A stretch of DNA of 64,000 bases from Coptis chinensis. Lineage: Eukaryota > Streptophyta > Magnoliopsida > Ranunculales > Ranunculaceae. How positions within the stretch are numbered: the stretch's first letter is position 1; the number at the start of each line of letters is the position of its first letter. The stretch lies in contig CM027378.1 in the NCBI GenBank assembly GCA_015680905.1, positions 101,701,501-101,765,500 on the forward strand, read 5' to 3'. Under the pieces are notes generated by a model. That model saw only the letters and a program-made list of their open reading frames with translations, made no database searches and was not told where the DNA came from. The position numbers were made by a program, and so were the translations under genes. This document shows positions 36,300-46,031 of the stretch, piece by piece.

Positions 36300-36873
36300 G
36301 GTTATCGACTATGACCTAGTTGAGGATAACAACTGCCAAGTTCCACAACATTTTCTTTGCATAGAACATTGTTTTCTCGAGTGGAGTCCCGAGAGGATGA
36401 CCCAACCAAATATGTTACTTGTGGTATACTGATGGGGTTGGCGCCAAATCGGGAACAATGCTCTTTCCTTTGTCTTTTAGAACACAGGGTTGTTGCAATG
36501 GTGAGTGAGAGTTGTCTGCTGCTTCGATGGTACACGACCCATGTTAGGTAAAGTAGAGGCAGAGAGACTCTCCATTTTTCCACGGGCTCTACGTGCACGC
36601 CTGCGCAATGCCTTCCGAGTAGGTAGCACAGCTGAAGTGGAACGATTGTTCAAATCAGATGAAGACCGGCCACTATGAGCCTTGGGAGAAGATATGACCG
36701 ATGATAGATGTCCCATGTTAGTTAAAGTAGAGGCAGAGAGCCTCTCCATTTTCTCCCGGGCTCTACGTGCACGCGCCAATGCCAATGCCATCCGAGTAGG
36801 TAGCACAGATGGAGGGGAATGATTGTTCAAATCGGATGAAGATTGGCTACTCTGAGCCTTGGGCGAAGACATG
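36300..36873 (-). pseudogene. Helitron upstream exon with a duplicated 55-codon unit
   Basis: A minus-strand frame contains two copies of a unit: SSSDLNN, then PTRMALALARARRAREKMERL and its counterpart PTRKALRRRARRARGKMESL, each followed by SASTL.NMG. At the DNA level, about 36540-36706 and 36714-36873 are tandem copies with some divergence. The basic Arg/Ala run suggests a nuclear-localising or nucleic-acid-binding N-terminus of the Helitron gene. I do not recognise a named domain. Confidence 0.55.
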
Positions 36874-36959
36874 GCTCTAGCCGTGTCCCTTCGAGCACGG
36901 CATGAGACACTACCGCGAGATGGTTCGAGAGTAACAAGTACTTATAGGGAGCTGACGAT

Positions 36960-37263
36960 GAGGTCATACCTGAGTTGTTGGATGGTGGTTGATTGGAGCC
37001 CCGAAATCTATCATCAATAATTTGACATGATTAATTGCAAGTACTTGATATGGTGACATACATGTGCAGATTTCAAAAAACACATTGCAATCAAGGCCAC
37101 TTCTCTGCCCGTCATCGTCTGTAGACCCACTTTTTTCGTTAACTTGTAAGACTAAAGGAAAAATACTATACAAACCTCGGCCAATAACAGCTTGAGGTCG
37201 GGTTTGCAAATCAAAGCTTCCTTGAGCCAATATCGAACGTATGGATGACTGTAGTTTAGCCAA
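36960..37263 (-). CDS. Possible upstream exon of the Helitron gene (hypothetical)
   Basis: A 99-codon minus-strand frame reads LQSSIRSILAQGSFDLQTRP, then IFPLVLQVNEKSGSTDDDGQ. It lies between the upstream exon at 37.7 kb and the basic repeat exon. Its function is not recognised. It could equally be a captured host exon. Confidence 0.3.
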
Positions 37264-37599
37264 AAATCAAACATTCTTTAAAGAAAAATAAGAAGGCTAA
37301 AAAGAAATTAAGCCGTGATAACATTGTAATACAGGAACATTACCGACAAAATAAATAACATGTACCTTAGTATTGGTTCGATTTTTCTTACGCACCCTTG
37401 GCCCAAGAATATCTACATTCGGCTGCAAAATGAGAAAAGTAGTCAAAACATACTCACAGATAGCTTAGACAATGTAAAATGAGTTTGCATGAGAGACAAC
37501 AGAGAAAATGTTTGTTGTAATGTTCGAATACACTATGGAAAAGATTTTGCAGACATACATGAGGTTCAAAGAACACTTATATGTCGAATTTGTCGTCGT

Positions 37600-37920
37600 T
37601 TTACTTTGTTGCAGAGGCCCCACATCCATCTGCAGGAATGAAAAGTCTCTGCGGTGAGATGCATAAAGGAAATTGTGCTTGATCACAATGGTTCTTTTTT
37701 GGAAAAAAAAATGCATACCTGAGTTACTACATCCTTTTGCGTTTCCATGTTTGTTTGCCAGAGCAAAAGAGTGTACGCTACTCAATGCTATGGTTTCACT
37801 TGATCTCAAAGAGCTCAAAAAAAAAGGGGGGGATTCGTTGTTCTTGAAAGCTGAGAGAGAGAGAGCAAAAGGAGCTTAATTGCGTGGGAAGACAGAAAGA
37901 GAGAGAGAGAGAGTGTTAGG
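37600..37920 (-). promoter_or_regulatory. 5' end of the Helitron 1 transcription unit
   Basis: A CT-rich leader (37850-37915) precedes a short exon encoding SSVHSFALANKHGNAKGC, which ends at a GTATGC donor near 37720. A second exon candidate starts ATGGATGTGGGG near 37630. The leader lies about 170 bases inside the 38082 terminus, a reasonable place for the promoter of an autonomous Helitron. The exon chain is inferred from splice signals only. Confidence 0.4.
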
Positions 37921-38061
37921 CGGGCAATTTATTTCTCAAATTAATTCCCCCCCGTTAATTAATTTTTTTTTATTTTACACATGTATTCGGTTTTGACCGT
38001 AGATTTATACCCCTTGATTTTGATCGCACCCATTCGATCTTTGATTTTAATATTCCTCTTA

Positions 38062-38082
38062 ACCCTCCCTTGTTATATTAGA
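38062..38082 (-). other. Helitron 1 inner 5' end
   Basis: On the minus strand the sequence from 38082 reads TCTAATATAACAAGGGAGG and is preceded by A. It matches the outer end at 40417 at 18 of the first 19 positions. TC after A is the Helitron 5' rule. Confidence 0.6.
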
Positions 38083-38336
38083 TTGCCAGTCGTACTGTTC
38101 ATTATTATTGCCAGTCGTACTGTCGTGAACTTGTTTCAAAATAGTTAATGGATTCTTATGAAATGCTTTAGCTTTGCTCTGTGATTCTGTGTTCACACAC
38201 TTGAACTATATTGCAATTAGAATTGAATATACAAATATATTTTATTGCTAGTTAAATTTTGTTCCAGACAAATTTCATATTACAATATTCTATGAAATTT
38301 GAGTGATTCTTTGGACATGTCCAACCTCTGTTTTAG

Positions 38337-38614
38337 GGAGTTCGACTTTGAGAAGATGATGCGTTTGTGGGAGGTGCTATGGACACACTACCAAGCTGAG
38401 CATTTCCACTTGTATGTATGTGTTGCTATCTTGAAGAAGCACGGAAAGAAGATCATGGGTGAAGAGATGGACTTCGATACACTCTTGAAATTCATTAATG
38501 AGCTGAGCGGTCAAATTGATCTAGATGCTACACTGAGAGATGCAGAGGCTTTGTGTATATGCGCTGGAGAAAATGGTGAAGCTTGCATTCCACCCGGAAC
38601 CCCAACATCCTTGC
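38337..38614 (+). pseudogene. Captured TBC/RabGAP exon fragment
   Basis: The plus strand encodes, without a stop, EFDFEKMMRLWEVLWTHY, then LYVCVAILKKHGKKIMGEE, MDFDTLLKFINELSGQIDLD and EALCICAGENGEACIPPGT. This is the C-terminal part of the plant TBC (Rab GTPase-activating) domain. The exon still has its intron acceptor (TGTTTTAG at 38329-38336), so genomic DNA was copied, not mRNA. It runs opposite to the Helitron gene and ends by fusing to an inverted VPS16 piece near 38615. The catalytic Arg and Gln fingers lie upstream and are absent. Confidence 0.82.
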
Positions 38615-38801
38615 CTCCATACTTGTGTTTGAAAGTATCCTTACTCCATCACACTCTGGAATTAATATAACGGGTTCATCATAAAAATAATTAACGGGAT
38701 CTCCATAAGGACCAGCCATGAAAAGATTGTAGCACGTTGTGCAATCCACACCAAGCGTTTTGTGTTTTGGAGGTAAGGCCGACTGCATAGGAATAGCAAA
38801 T
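38615..38801 (-). pseudogene. Captured VPS16 exon fragment
   Basis: The minus strand gives FAIPMQSALPPK, then, after a frameshift through an alternative frame carrying AWCG, MAGPYGDPVNYFYDEPVILI and PECDGVRILSNTSME. This matches my recollection of plant VPS16 (VACUOLELESS1), a subunit of the HOPS/CORVET tethers at vacuole and endosome. The upstream intron acceptor (GATCAG) is preserved at 38802-38803. It meets the TBC fragment head-on near 38615. Identity is from memory, not a search. Confidence 0.7.
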
Positions 38802-39076
38802 CTGATCAAGATCAAACAACTGGAGGTAACTTTTAAAAGCAAGAAGGTTGTGAGTTCTTTTTTCACACAAACAAATAAAGGTTTGAAACTGCACTACATT
38901 ACCTCAAAATGATAGGATGAACAAATATTAACAGCATGAACAGGTAAAATGGTCCAATCACTATAAGGAATAAAGCCAGTTATCACAAAAAATGAATCCA
39001 AAAGTAAATTTGATTACTTTGAAGAGCAATCAAACATGCACCTAAAGGAAAGTAAACAGCTTAAGAGACTTACCTC

Positions 39077-39162
39077 GAGATAATAAGCATCTTTGTTTTT
39101 CTTCTGCTTGACAGAATTACGAATATCCTTGGTGATTGAATCCACTTCATCCGCAGAGTAAG
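39077..39162 (-). pseudogene. Captured exon of unknown gene
   Basis: A clean exon shape is seen on the minus strand: acceptor ATTCTTAG, then AYSADEVDSITKDIRNSV and KQKKNKDAYYLE, then donor GTAAGT. It is charged and probably helical. I do not recognise the source gene. It lies in the same block as the TBC and VPS16 pieces. Confidence 0.5.
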
Positions 39163-39399
39163 CTAAGAATGCAAACAATGTGATTAGGCAAAAATAAAAA
39201 ACAATGGAAGTTTGATAATTCAATAAATAAGAAGAAGAAGACAAATTTACAGGTTAGAGTTTAAGTAGCCATACTCTAAGATATTCTAAGATGACGAAAA
39301 TCATATATTTTCCAAGACCTAATAGTGAATAACATATCGGCCCTCGATTGGAACAATTGACAAAAAGAACTTTAGACCAATAGCATTAGTAAACAACCT

Positions 39400-39970
39400 G
39401 GCTGATCCCACTCCCAATGTAGCAACCTCGTAAGACCATCTCAATCCGGAAAGTGATGGTTCGAGAAAGGATGTTCTCGCCCAAATAGGCACTCTGCCCG
39501 ATCACGATATCAGCAGGTTCAATTCCAGGACTTGGATGTGCTCACTTCGTCGTCTTTGCGATTCTTAAATCAGTGTAGATCTTTGTGCATCTCACTTCGA
39601 AAGATAGGTGGTGCAGCAAGGGGCAATCGATATGATATATCACGCAAAGATCGGTTTAAGGTGGTGAATGAACAAAGAGATGGAGGTGTCATATCTATTG
39701 TAAAGTGATCCAATCCGATTCTTGAATCTTATTCCTTCAAGTAGTAAGACGAAGAAGGAAAGGCTTTCTACTCCTAGGACAATGCCAAATGAATAGACCC
39801 AAGAAGAGAAAGTTCACTCATTTGATCGGTGGTAATTGGTTCCGCTTGAACGATTCGATTGGAGGGGCAAGACTTTCATTTAAGCAACGTCAATAAATGC
39901 TCCAGAAAGCTTTGCGGATCTATCGAAGGGAGAAAAGCCTCATCTCGTGACCTCTTTTAAACCTTTTCTT
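39400..39970. other. Organelle-like insertion (possible NUMT)
   Basis: This stretch is clearly richer in G+C than its flanks, lacks poly-A/T runs and reads like plant mitochondrial intergenic DNA (words such as AAAGGCTTTCTACTCCTAGG). No known mitochondrial gene is recognised in it. The call rests on composition and style only. Confidence 0.4.
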
Positions 39971-40394
39971 TTCCGCCGATAATTCTCAAATCTTTAAAAT
40001 GTAAATATGGAATAATAATAATAATTTGCTAAATAATATGATTGAATTTGCAAGCACACACAAACGAACAATAAAAATAAAAAATAAATAGAATAAGATG
40101 ATTAAGCAAGATGATTTCGAAGAGATATGGAGAAGGTACCTGGTTTGGTGCACGAAAATGAAGAGTTGAGAATCGAAAACACCCACAGATAAGAGGTTGA
40201 GGAAGAAATAATGAAGGAAAACCAAAATGTTTTCGCTGTTTTGAAAAACCTTTGGGTTTCTTTTCTTAAGTGAGAACCAAGGGACGAAGGGTTTTCACCG
40301 TTAAGCTCTCTTATTAATTCTCAATCCAACGTGGAGGCATGGCGACCCTCGATTTATCCTCCCTCAAACTGAATCCCAGCCGTAGGTCATAAAA

Positions 40395-40417
40395 CTTCCC
40401 TCCCTTATTATATTAGA
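40395..40417 (-). other. Helitron 1 outer 5' end
   Basis: From 40417 the minus strand reads TCTAATATAATAAGGGAGG, preceded by A. It nearly duplicates the inner end at 38082. The 2.3 kb between the two ends hold the captured gene pieces. Confidence 0.6.
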
Positions 40418-41570
40418 TATTAGATACTTTCTAAGTGTAAAACTGTAAATATCCTCAATATATCGCGATATTATAGGGATAAGTTGATAATTTCTAAATA
40501 TTGTGATATCTCATCTCCCTTTATCCTTGAGAAATTGAGAATTGCTTTCTCATACCAATTTCTCTATTATTTTAACACCATAGCATTTTCTTTTTTTGAT
40601 ACCAAAACCCAAGTCATCAATCCATAACCAACTTCTCCCCTACATTCAAAATTGTTTATATTCTCTTCATCAGCAAGTTATTGGCATTGAGATCTAAAGG
40701 GTAAAACAAATTGAAGATGATAAATTGGAGTTGTGTATGGTTGAATAAAGCTCAAAGATAGGGTTGTTGATGAAGATGGAAAATGAATCAATTATTTTTT
40801 TTCTTTTAAATTTCTTATCAATCAATTGACCTAAATTTTCTCATAATTTCTTATATCTTCCAAAGTTTCTTAATCAAATAATATCTTTTTATACCTCTTT
40901 TAGAAAACATCCATACAAACACAAAGATGTATAATTGATTTATCAATCACTTAAAATAATTCTTTCTTAATAATTTCCTTTTCTTCTTGTTAGTTTTTTA
41001 TATTTCTTCTTTTTAAATTCCTTTCATGTATCAATCATGATAAGCATCTAAAACTGTGGTTCAAAACCCCTTAAGAATACTTCATTTAGGCCAATTATGT
41101 TTATAATAATTTAAATGAATCACAATTTACTCTTTTTTGTATGTTTCATGGTTTGGAATCGAGTATGTGTGAAAATAAGTCAAATTTGCATGGAAATTGA
41201 GCTAAGTTGATAGTTAGGAGAATTCCATGGAATTAAGCCAAGATTCAAGAGGAAAAAACCTTCAAAAAGCCAAAGTCAAAGAAGTCAAGCAAAAGTCAAC
41301 CCGCATAGCAAAAATGCTTAATAGTTAACATAAATTCAAATAGGTATAACGATTGACTCAAACCTTGGATTAAGGCCCATTATATGTCAAAATGACCAGC
41401 TCGAGAAAATATTTCCAGTGATATGAAGCCCGTTTGCACAAGACCAATATGAATAGACAATAATGGTACTACAGTCACACACGTGTTTTTTTAACACATT
41501 TTGGGTTTGTATGTAATGTAATGGATTCTAGTGATATTTTTGGCCCATTACTAACCCACACATGTAAACC
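40418..41570. other. AT-rich intergenic DNA
   Basis: No gene is supportable. A remnant of the GATATATC-rich MITE family may be present at 40450-40530 (ATATATCGCGATATTAT). Nothing else is recognised. Confidence 0.4.
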
Positions 41571-41579
41571 CTACTTGAA

Positions 41580-41967
41580 GGGGATGGTTATATGAACTCC
41601 ACCTTATAGCGACTCCAAAGTTACTCCACTCATAAAAATGAACTTACAAAATGAACTGAGGACTAATTTTTTGTGGATGTGTATATCTCATGATGGAGAA
41701 CACCCCCACAAAAAATCAGCTCAATTGAATATGTTTAACCTTGTCAAAAATTGTATCGAAATTAAAAAAATCTGGACCGTTGGATAATTTCATAACTTTC
41801 TAAATGATTTTTGATGAGGTTGTACATCTTCAAATGAGCTGATTTTTTGTGAGGATGATCTCTATTGTGTGGAAAACATCTCCACCAAAAATCAGCTTCT
41901 AGTTCATTGAGTTAAGTGGTGGAGTTCATTTGGAGTTTGTTTTAGTGGAGTTCATATAACCATCCCC
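41580..41967. mobile_element. Mutator-like MITE with perfect ends
   Basis: The element is 388 bp. Its terminal inverted repeats are perfect for 23 bases (41580-41602 and 41945-41967, starting GGGGATGGTTATATG). It is flanked on both sides by the 9-bp direct repeat CTACTTGAA (41571-41579 and 41968-41976). A 9-bp duplication is typical of Mutator-like elements. Internal inverted words (AAAATCAGCT and AGCTGATTTTTT) add to the fold-back structure. No protein is encoded. Confidence 0.92.
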
Positions 41968-41976
41968 CTACTTGAA

Positions 41977-43123
41977 ACATATAAAAGTAGGATAGCCTCC
42001 AAACCCTATCATATATTCATATCTTATTTTCATTAGTTCATTTACTAGCATATCTTTTTAGCCTCCATTAATACAAATTTCTTTAGCTTTTATCTTATCT
42101 AGTTTTCATGTCTTTTATTATCGGAAAAAAAAAAGTTTTCATGTCTTTAATTCTTAGTGTAAGAGTAGTTCCAATAACAATTGACTAACTCCTCCTCTTT
42201 GAGAGGGTTTAATGAAGCCAATTGAAGGAGAAAACTCCATGTTAATAGAAGTAGCTAGCTATTGTGTAAGGTTTTCACAAGTTCATTCTCCATGTTAAGC
42301 TCTAAAATAGCTAATGTGGATAAGGAACTAAGGATTAAAATGATCATTTAGAGATAAAGATCTCTCGTTTTTCTTTCATACTAGTTGAGTCTAATATAGA
42401 GATAGAAAATCTCTTCTAAGGATAAAAAGTTATACATTTTACTTTGGTTTGTCTATAAATCAAAGTAAATATGAAAACTTATAAGTGTTACATCTTTTTA
42501 AACGAATGATTCAACTCTAATGATGAAGTTGAACCTTTCCCATCTCTCTCCCTCTTAAAGTTTCAATTGTCTTATAAATTTGTGTTTTAAAATCTCAAAA
42601 TTTTAACAACCCAAATTTCTCTCTTCTCCCAATTCTTTCTTCTTGTTTAAAGAATTTCCAACTTGATTGTTCAATAGAAAAGACACCCACCCAACTCCCA
42701 TAAAATCAACGAATCAAATCATCATTCCTTTTAACGTGAAATTGCCAAGTAAATCATTATAACTTTATTAAATTGAAAAGTTTTCATTACTGACTTGATT
42801 TACTACTAATTTAGTTCACATTTTCTTTGGTTTTAGATTTCTACTAATAATCCTCTTATATGTCGATATTCTATTAAAATTTAAAAACCATTGATATCTC
42901 TAATATTGTCGATATATCGCGATAAATTATCATATATCATCGACATTTTCAATTGGCACAGTGTAAAGTATCCCCACATAATAGGATATATATCGAGATT
43001 TCAAAGGTCGATACATCCCCATATCCTAATATTTTGTATTATGCTTCATGATATCATGGAGTAATGGGAATGAAAAACACATACATTCAAATAGAAAATA
43101 AACTTTATTTCATTTTTTGGGTA
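41977..43123. other. AT-rich intergenic DNA with MITE remnants
   Basis: No gene is visible. About 42845-43036 carries ATATCG/CGATATAT words of the same family as 9112-9523, with degraded ends. A segment near 42160-42320 (AGTAGTTCCAATAACAATTG) may be another decayed MITE. Confidence 0.4.
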
Positions 43124-43549
43124 CATCAGCCCAGGGGTGTTCATGGGTCGGTTTTGGTTTGGTTTTTATCGGTTTTGGTTTCGGTTCTATTTTTAACGGT
43201 TTCTACTGGGTTTAGGTCTTTCAGTTTTTTTCTTATATTTAGAAAACCCAGATCCATACCCAAAAATTAAGTCGGTTCCGACTCGGGTTTTGATTTCTTC
43301 TCGGGTTATACATTATTATTATATTGCTAAAATCACTTTATTTACTTATGTAATCGATATTAAAGTTGGTTTTTAGTGCGATGATATAATTTGTCACCGA
43401 TATTTTTGTCCTCTCAAAAGAAGTAATGGTCTTAACTTCAATAGCTTTTCAAAGTTTTTTAAAAACTTTAAGTATATCTAATAAATTGTACGTACACGTG
43501 TATTTTACGAAAACATGTATATTATACTATATTACTATACGTACATTTG

Positions 43550-43553
<4 letters not shown>

Positions 43554-43640
<87 letters not shown>
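43554..43640. repeat. AT dinucleotide microsatellite
   Basis: An uninterrupted run of about 43 TA units. The (IY)n open frame across it is an artefact of the repeat. It is likely to be highly variable in length. Confidence 0.97.
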
Positions 43641-43646
<6 letters not shown>

Positions 43647-43821
43647 AATAATGCACATGTATCACAATTATATCGTTAGTTAGCATTGCACATATTTATT
43701 ATCCTATATATATATATATGTATGACATGTAATATATCAAGCACATACATGCGTATTAGTTAATATATATAGTGTATTAGCTAATTCATAGTATACAAGT
43801 GAAACGTTGATATTATTATTA

Positions 43822-45221
43822 GGCCCTGTTTGGTAGCCTGTATTGCCCAACCCATACATGAGTTAAGGTGCACTAACCCGAATTTTATGTTTGGTTCCTA
43901 TATTTTGAGCCTAAGCCTGTAGACTGTATAGTATACTACTATTTGGTTGGCCCAACCACAAAAGTGTGAATATATAACGGTATCCATTGGAAAAGGTTGG
44001 ATTTCGATCTACATCTTAATAAATAAGAAAATACAGACAAAAAAAAACGAGAAAACACGGCCCTACTCTCTTCTTCTTCACCACTTCAAAATTTTATTTC
44101 TTCCTTTTGCCCCACCATCTTCTCTCCACACCATGCTTCTCTTATTTGAAACAAAAAGGAAAAGTGCAATACCTCAAAGCAAAACCCACCGTTTTCATCA
44201 CAAAAATCTCTATTTTCTCAAATTTGAACATCTCTCTACTCACATCATCTCTTAATTTCTCCAAATTTGAAGATACAAGATGAAACCAATTTGATTTTGG
44301 CAATTTTCGAATTGTTGCTACTAAAGAAGTTTATGTAATCTTTCTTTGTAAATTTCTTTCAAGAAAATAGAAATATGGTTTTGGTATATTAATTTGGGAG
44401 TTTGATTAACAATCTGTTTTAAGATTGTATTGTATTGGGTTTTCTATCTGAAGTTTTTCATGATTATTTTGTTTGTTTCTGACTTGGGGTGCAATAGGTT
44501 TTGAGGAAGAGTAGGCAAGAACCAAATACTTTATGTTATTGATCATCTATGGGACATAAACCACGAGAATTGGATACGTACTCCAAACTTGGTTAAGTAC
44601 CATGTTGTAAATAAATAATTGTGGAAACAACACAACAAATAGATCAATCTTACACAAGGATTGATCCTTCTCAAAAGACAAGACTTCAACACCCTCCAAG
44701 TACTATCCCAACGCTTCTCATTAACAATTAACAAATATATAAAGTAAATATAATAATGCAAAAGAAAACCAACCACAAGACAAGGATATATCGTGGTTCG
44801 GTAATTTGGCTACGTCCACATTGGCGAGATCCAAACTTTACTAGATGTCCAGAGTAACAAATTACAAGAGCTCTCAATTCACTCACAAAGAATGAACACT
44901 CAACTCACTAAGAATTTCTCTCTTACAATCTCTCTCTTTCTCTCTTTTTGGTTAGGTTAGGTTTCTACAGAAAAAACCTATATTTATACTATTTCAGAAA
45001 ACTTCCTAAAAAGTCAAAATTAGTCTTTGAAAAAGCGGTGGGAGCGCTGGTCGGCTGGGCCGAGCTTTAAACTCCGTGATCGCCAAAGGCATGAACACGG
45101 GTCGCACCTTGTCCAGGCATAATTCGAGCGCGGGTCGCGCTCTTCACACCAAAGAGAAAAAACGTCCTTTTTCTCTACATACCACCTAGATCAGCATAAG
45201 TTGTTACTACCAAACAGAGCC
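43822..45221. mobile_element. Nested PIF/Harbinger-type element
   Basis: A 1,400-bp block is flanked by TTA on both sides (43819-43821 and 45222-45224). Its inverted ends are GGCCCTGTTTGGTA and, from the right, GGCTCTGTTTGGTA. The related sequence near 21970 reads ATTATTATTAATATTT with no insert, which gives the empty site. A TTA duplication with such ends fits PIF/Harbinger. No transposase is seen. The right half (44540-45180) looks like yet another inserted sequence. Confidence 0.85.
44540..45180 (-). mobile_element. Possible LTR fragment within the nested element
   Basis: The minus strand contains GGACGTAGCCAAATTACCGA followed by ACCACGATATATCC near 44800, a phrase I associate with LTRs of plant Copia-type elements. 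The stretch 45045-45170 is G+C-rich with GCGGGTCGCGCTC words. Termini were not identified. Confidence 0.35.
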
Positions 45222-45617
45222 TTAACATTTATGATACACGTGTTTAATGTAATATTATAAAATATGCATTTAATAACACACACTAATTATTATGCTATAT
45301 ATATTTAGTAGACTTTTATACCTAACAAACAAAAACTATACATTATAATGTTTTGATTTGCCTTTATTTAGTGTAATATAATACTAAACTTTATATATCA
45401 AAATCATAATAATCGGTTCATTCCGATTTCGGTTCGAATACCCATCGGTTTTTTATTATTTGGTTCTAACGGTTCATGTTCTTTATCGGTTCAGTTCTTG
45501 AAAACCTATTTTTAATAGGTCTAACATTTTATTTTAAGATCTAATATCGCTATAAACGGTTCCGGTTCTGGTTCGGTTTTGGGTAATTGGGTACCCATGC
45601 ATACCCCTACATCAACC

Positions 45618-46031
45618 TTTCAAAAATTAAAAAAAAAAAAAAAAAATCACCAAACGATCAAGTCCTCAAACCTATGATCAGAAGTTTCATGCTTAATCAC
45701 ATGTCAACATCAATAAAATACTAACCTGTAAAAATTTAATGTGTCCACGCAAAATTACTTATCTGCATAAATGCACACATAACAACAAAGCAACATTGCA
45801 TGATATGAAAACTATAATCCAATGTCGTTGCTTTGTACCGTACCAGAGCTCCAATTCTCTAAGGCAACTGTCTTTGGTATAAGATTCGCATCTAACCGAT
45901 AATGACTCGCCTGTAGGTACTACTTAGTGGGTAGTTTCTGTATACATAATCAACTTCCACGTAAGAGTATACTGATAATTGAACTTTGGTAACCTTGGAC
46001 TGATGAACCATTTTGGTGTATTGTTGCATGA
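45618..46031. other. Intergenic DNA downstream of the peptide gene
   Basis: A poly-A run (about 45628-45646) and ordinary AT-rich sequence. The part next to 46031 should contain the 3' untranslated region of the secreted-peptide gene. Confidence 0.5.

Larger units (their letters stand above)
22576..40417 (-). mobile_element. Helitron 1 (composite, with Rep/helicase gene)
   Basis: On the minus strand the element starts with TC at 40417 (an alternative TC lies at 38082) and ends with CTAG at 22576. An A precedes the TC and a T follows the CTAG, the A/T target rule of Helitrons. A stable hairpin lies seven bases inside the 3' end. Between the ends are upstream exons, a damaged Rep/helicase gene, internal duplications at the 3' side, and host gene pieces in the 38.1-40.4 kb extension. 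Pairing of these termini rests on order and orientation only. The outer 5' end could belong to a second, related element. Confidence 0.65.
43132..45609. mobile_element. hAT-like element interrupted by a nested insertion
   Basis: Ends are CAGGGGTGTTCATGGGT on the left and, read inward from the right, TAGGGGTATGCATGGG. The flanks are CATCAGCC (43124-43131) and CATCAACC (45610-45617), 7 of 8 equal. This fits a hAT-type element. Removing the nested 1.4-kb block leaves about 1.08 kb of non-coding sequence, with CGGTTTTGGTTT-type repeats and a long AT microsatellite. A truncated relative lies at 21905-22329. Confidence 0.8.

Noticed and set aside
43426..43647. 73-codon open frame with an Ile-Tyr run
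   Set aside because: It is created by the AT dinucleotide microsatellite.
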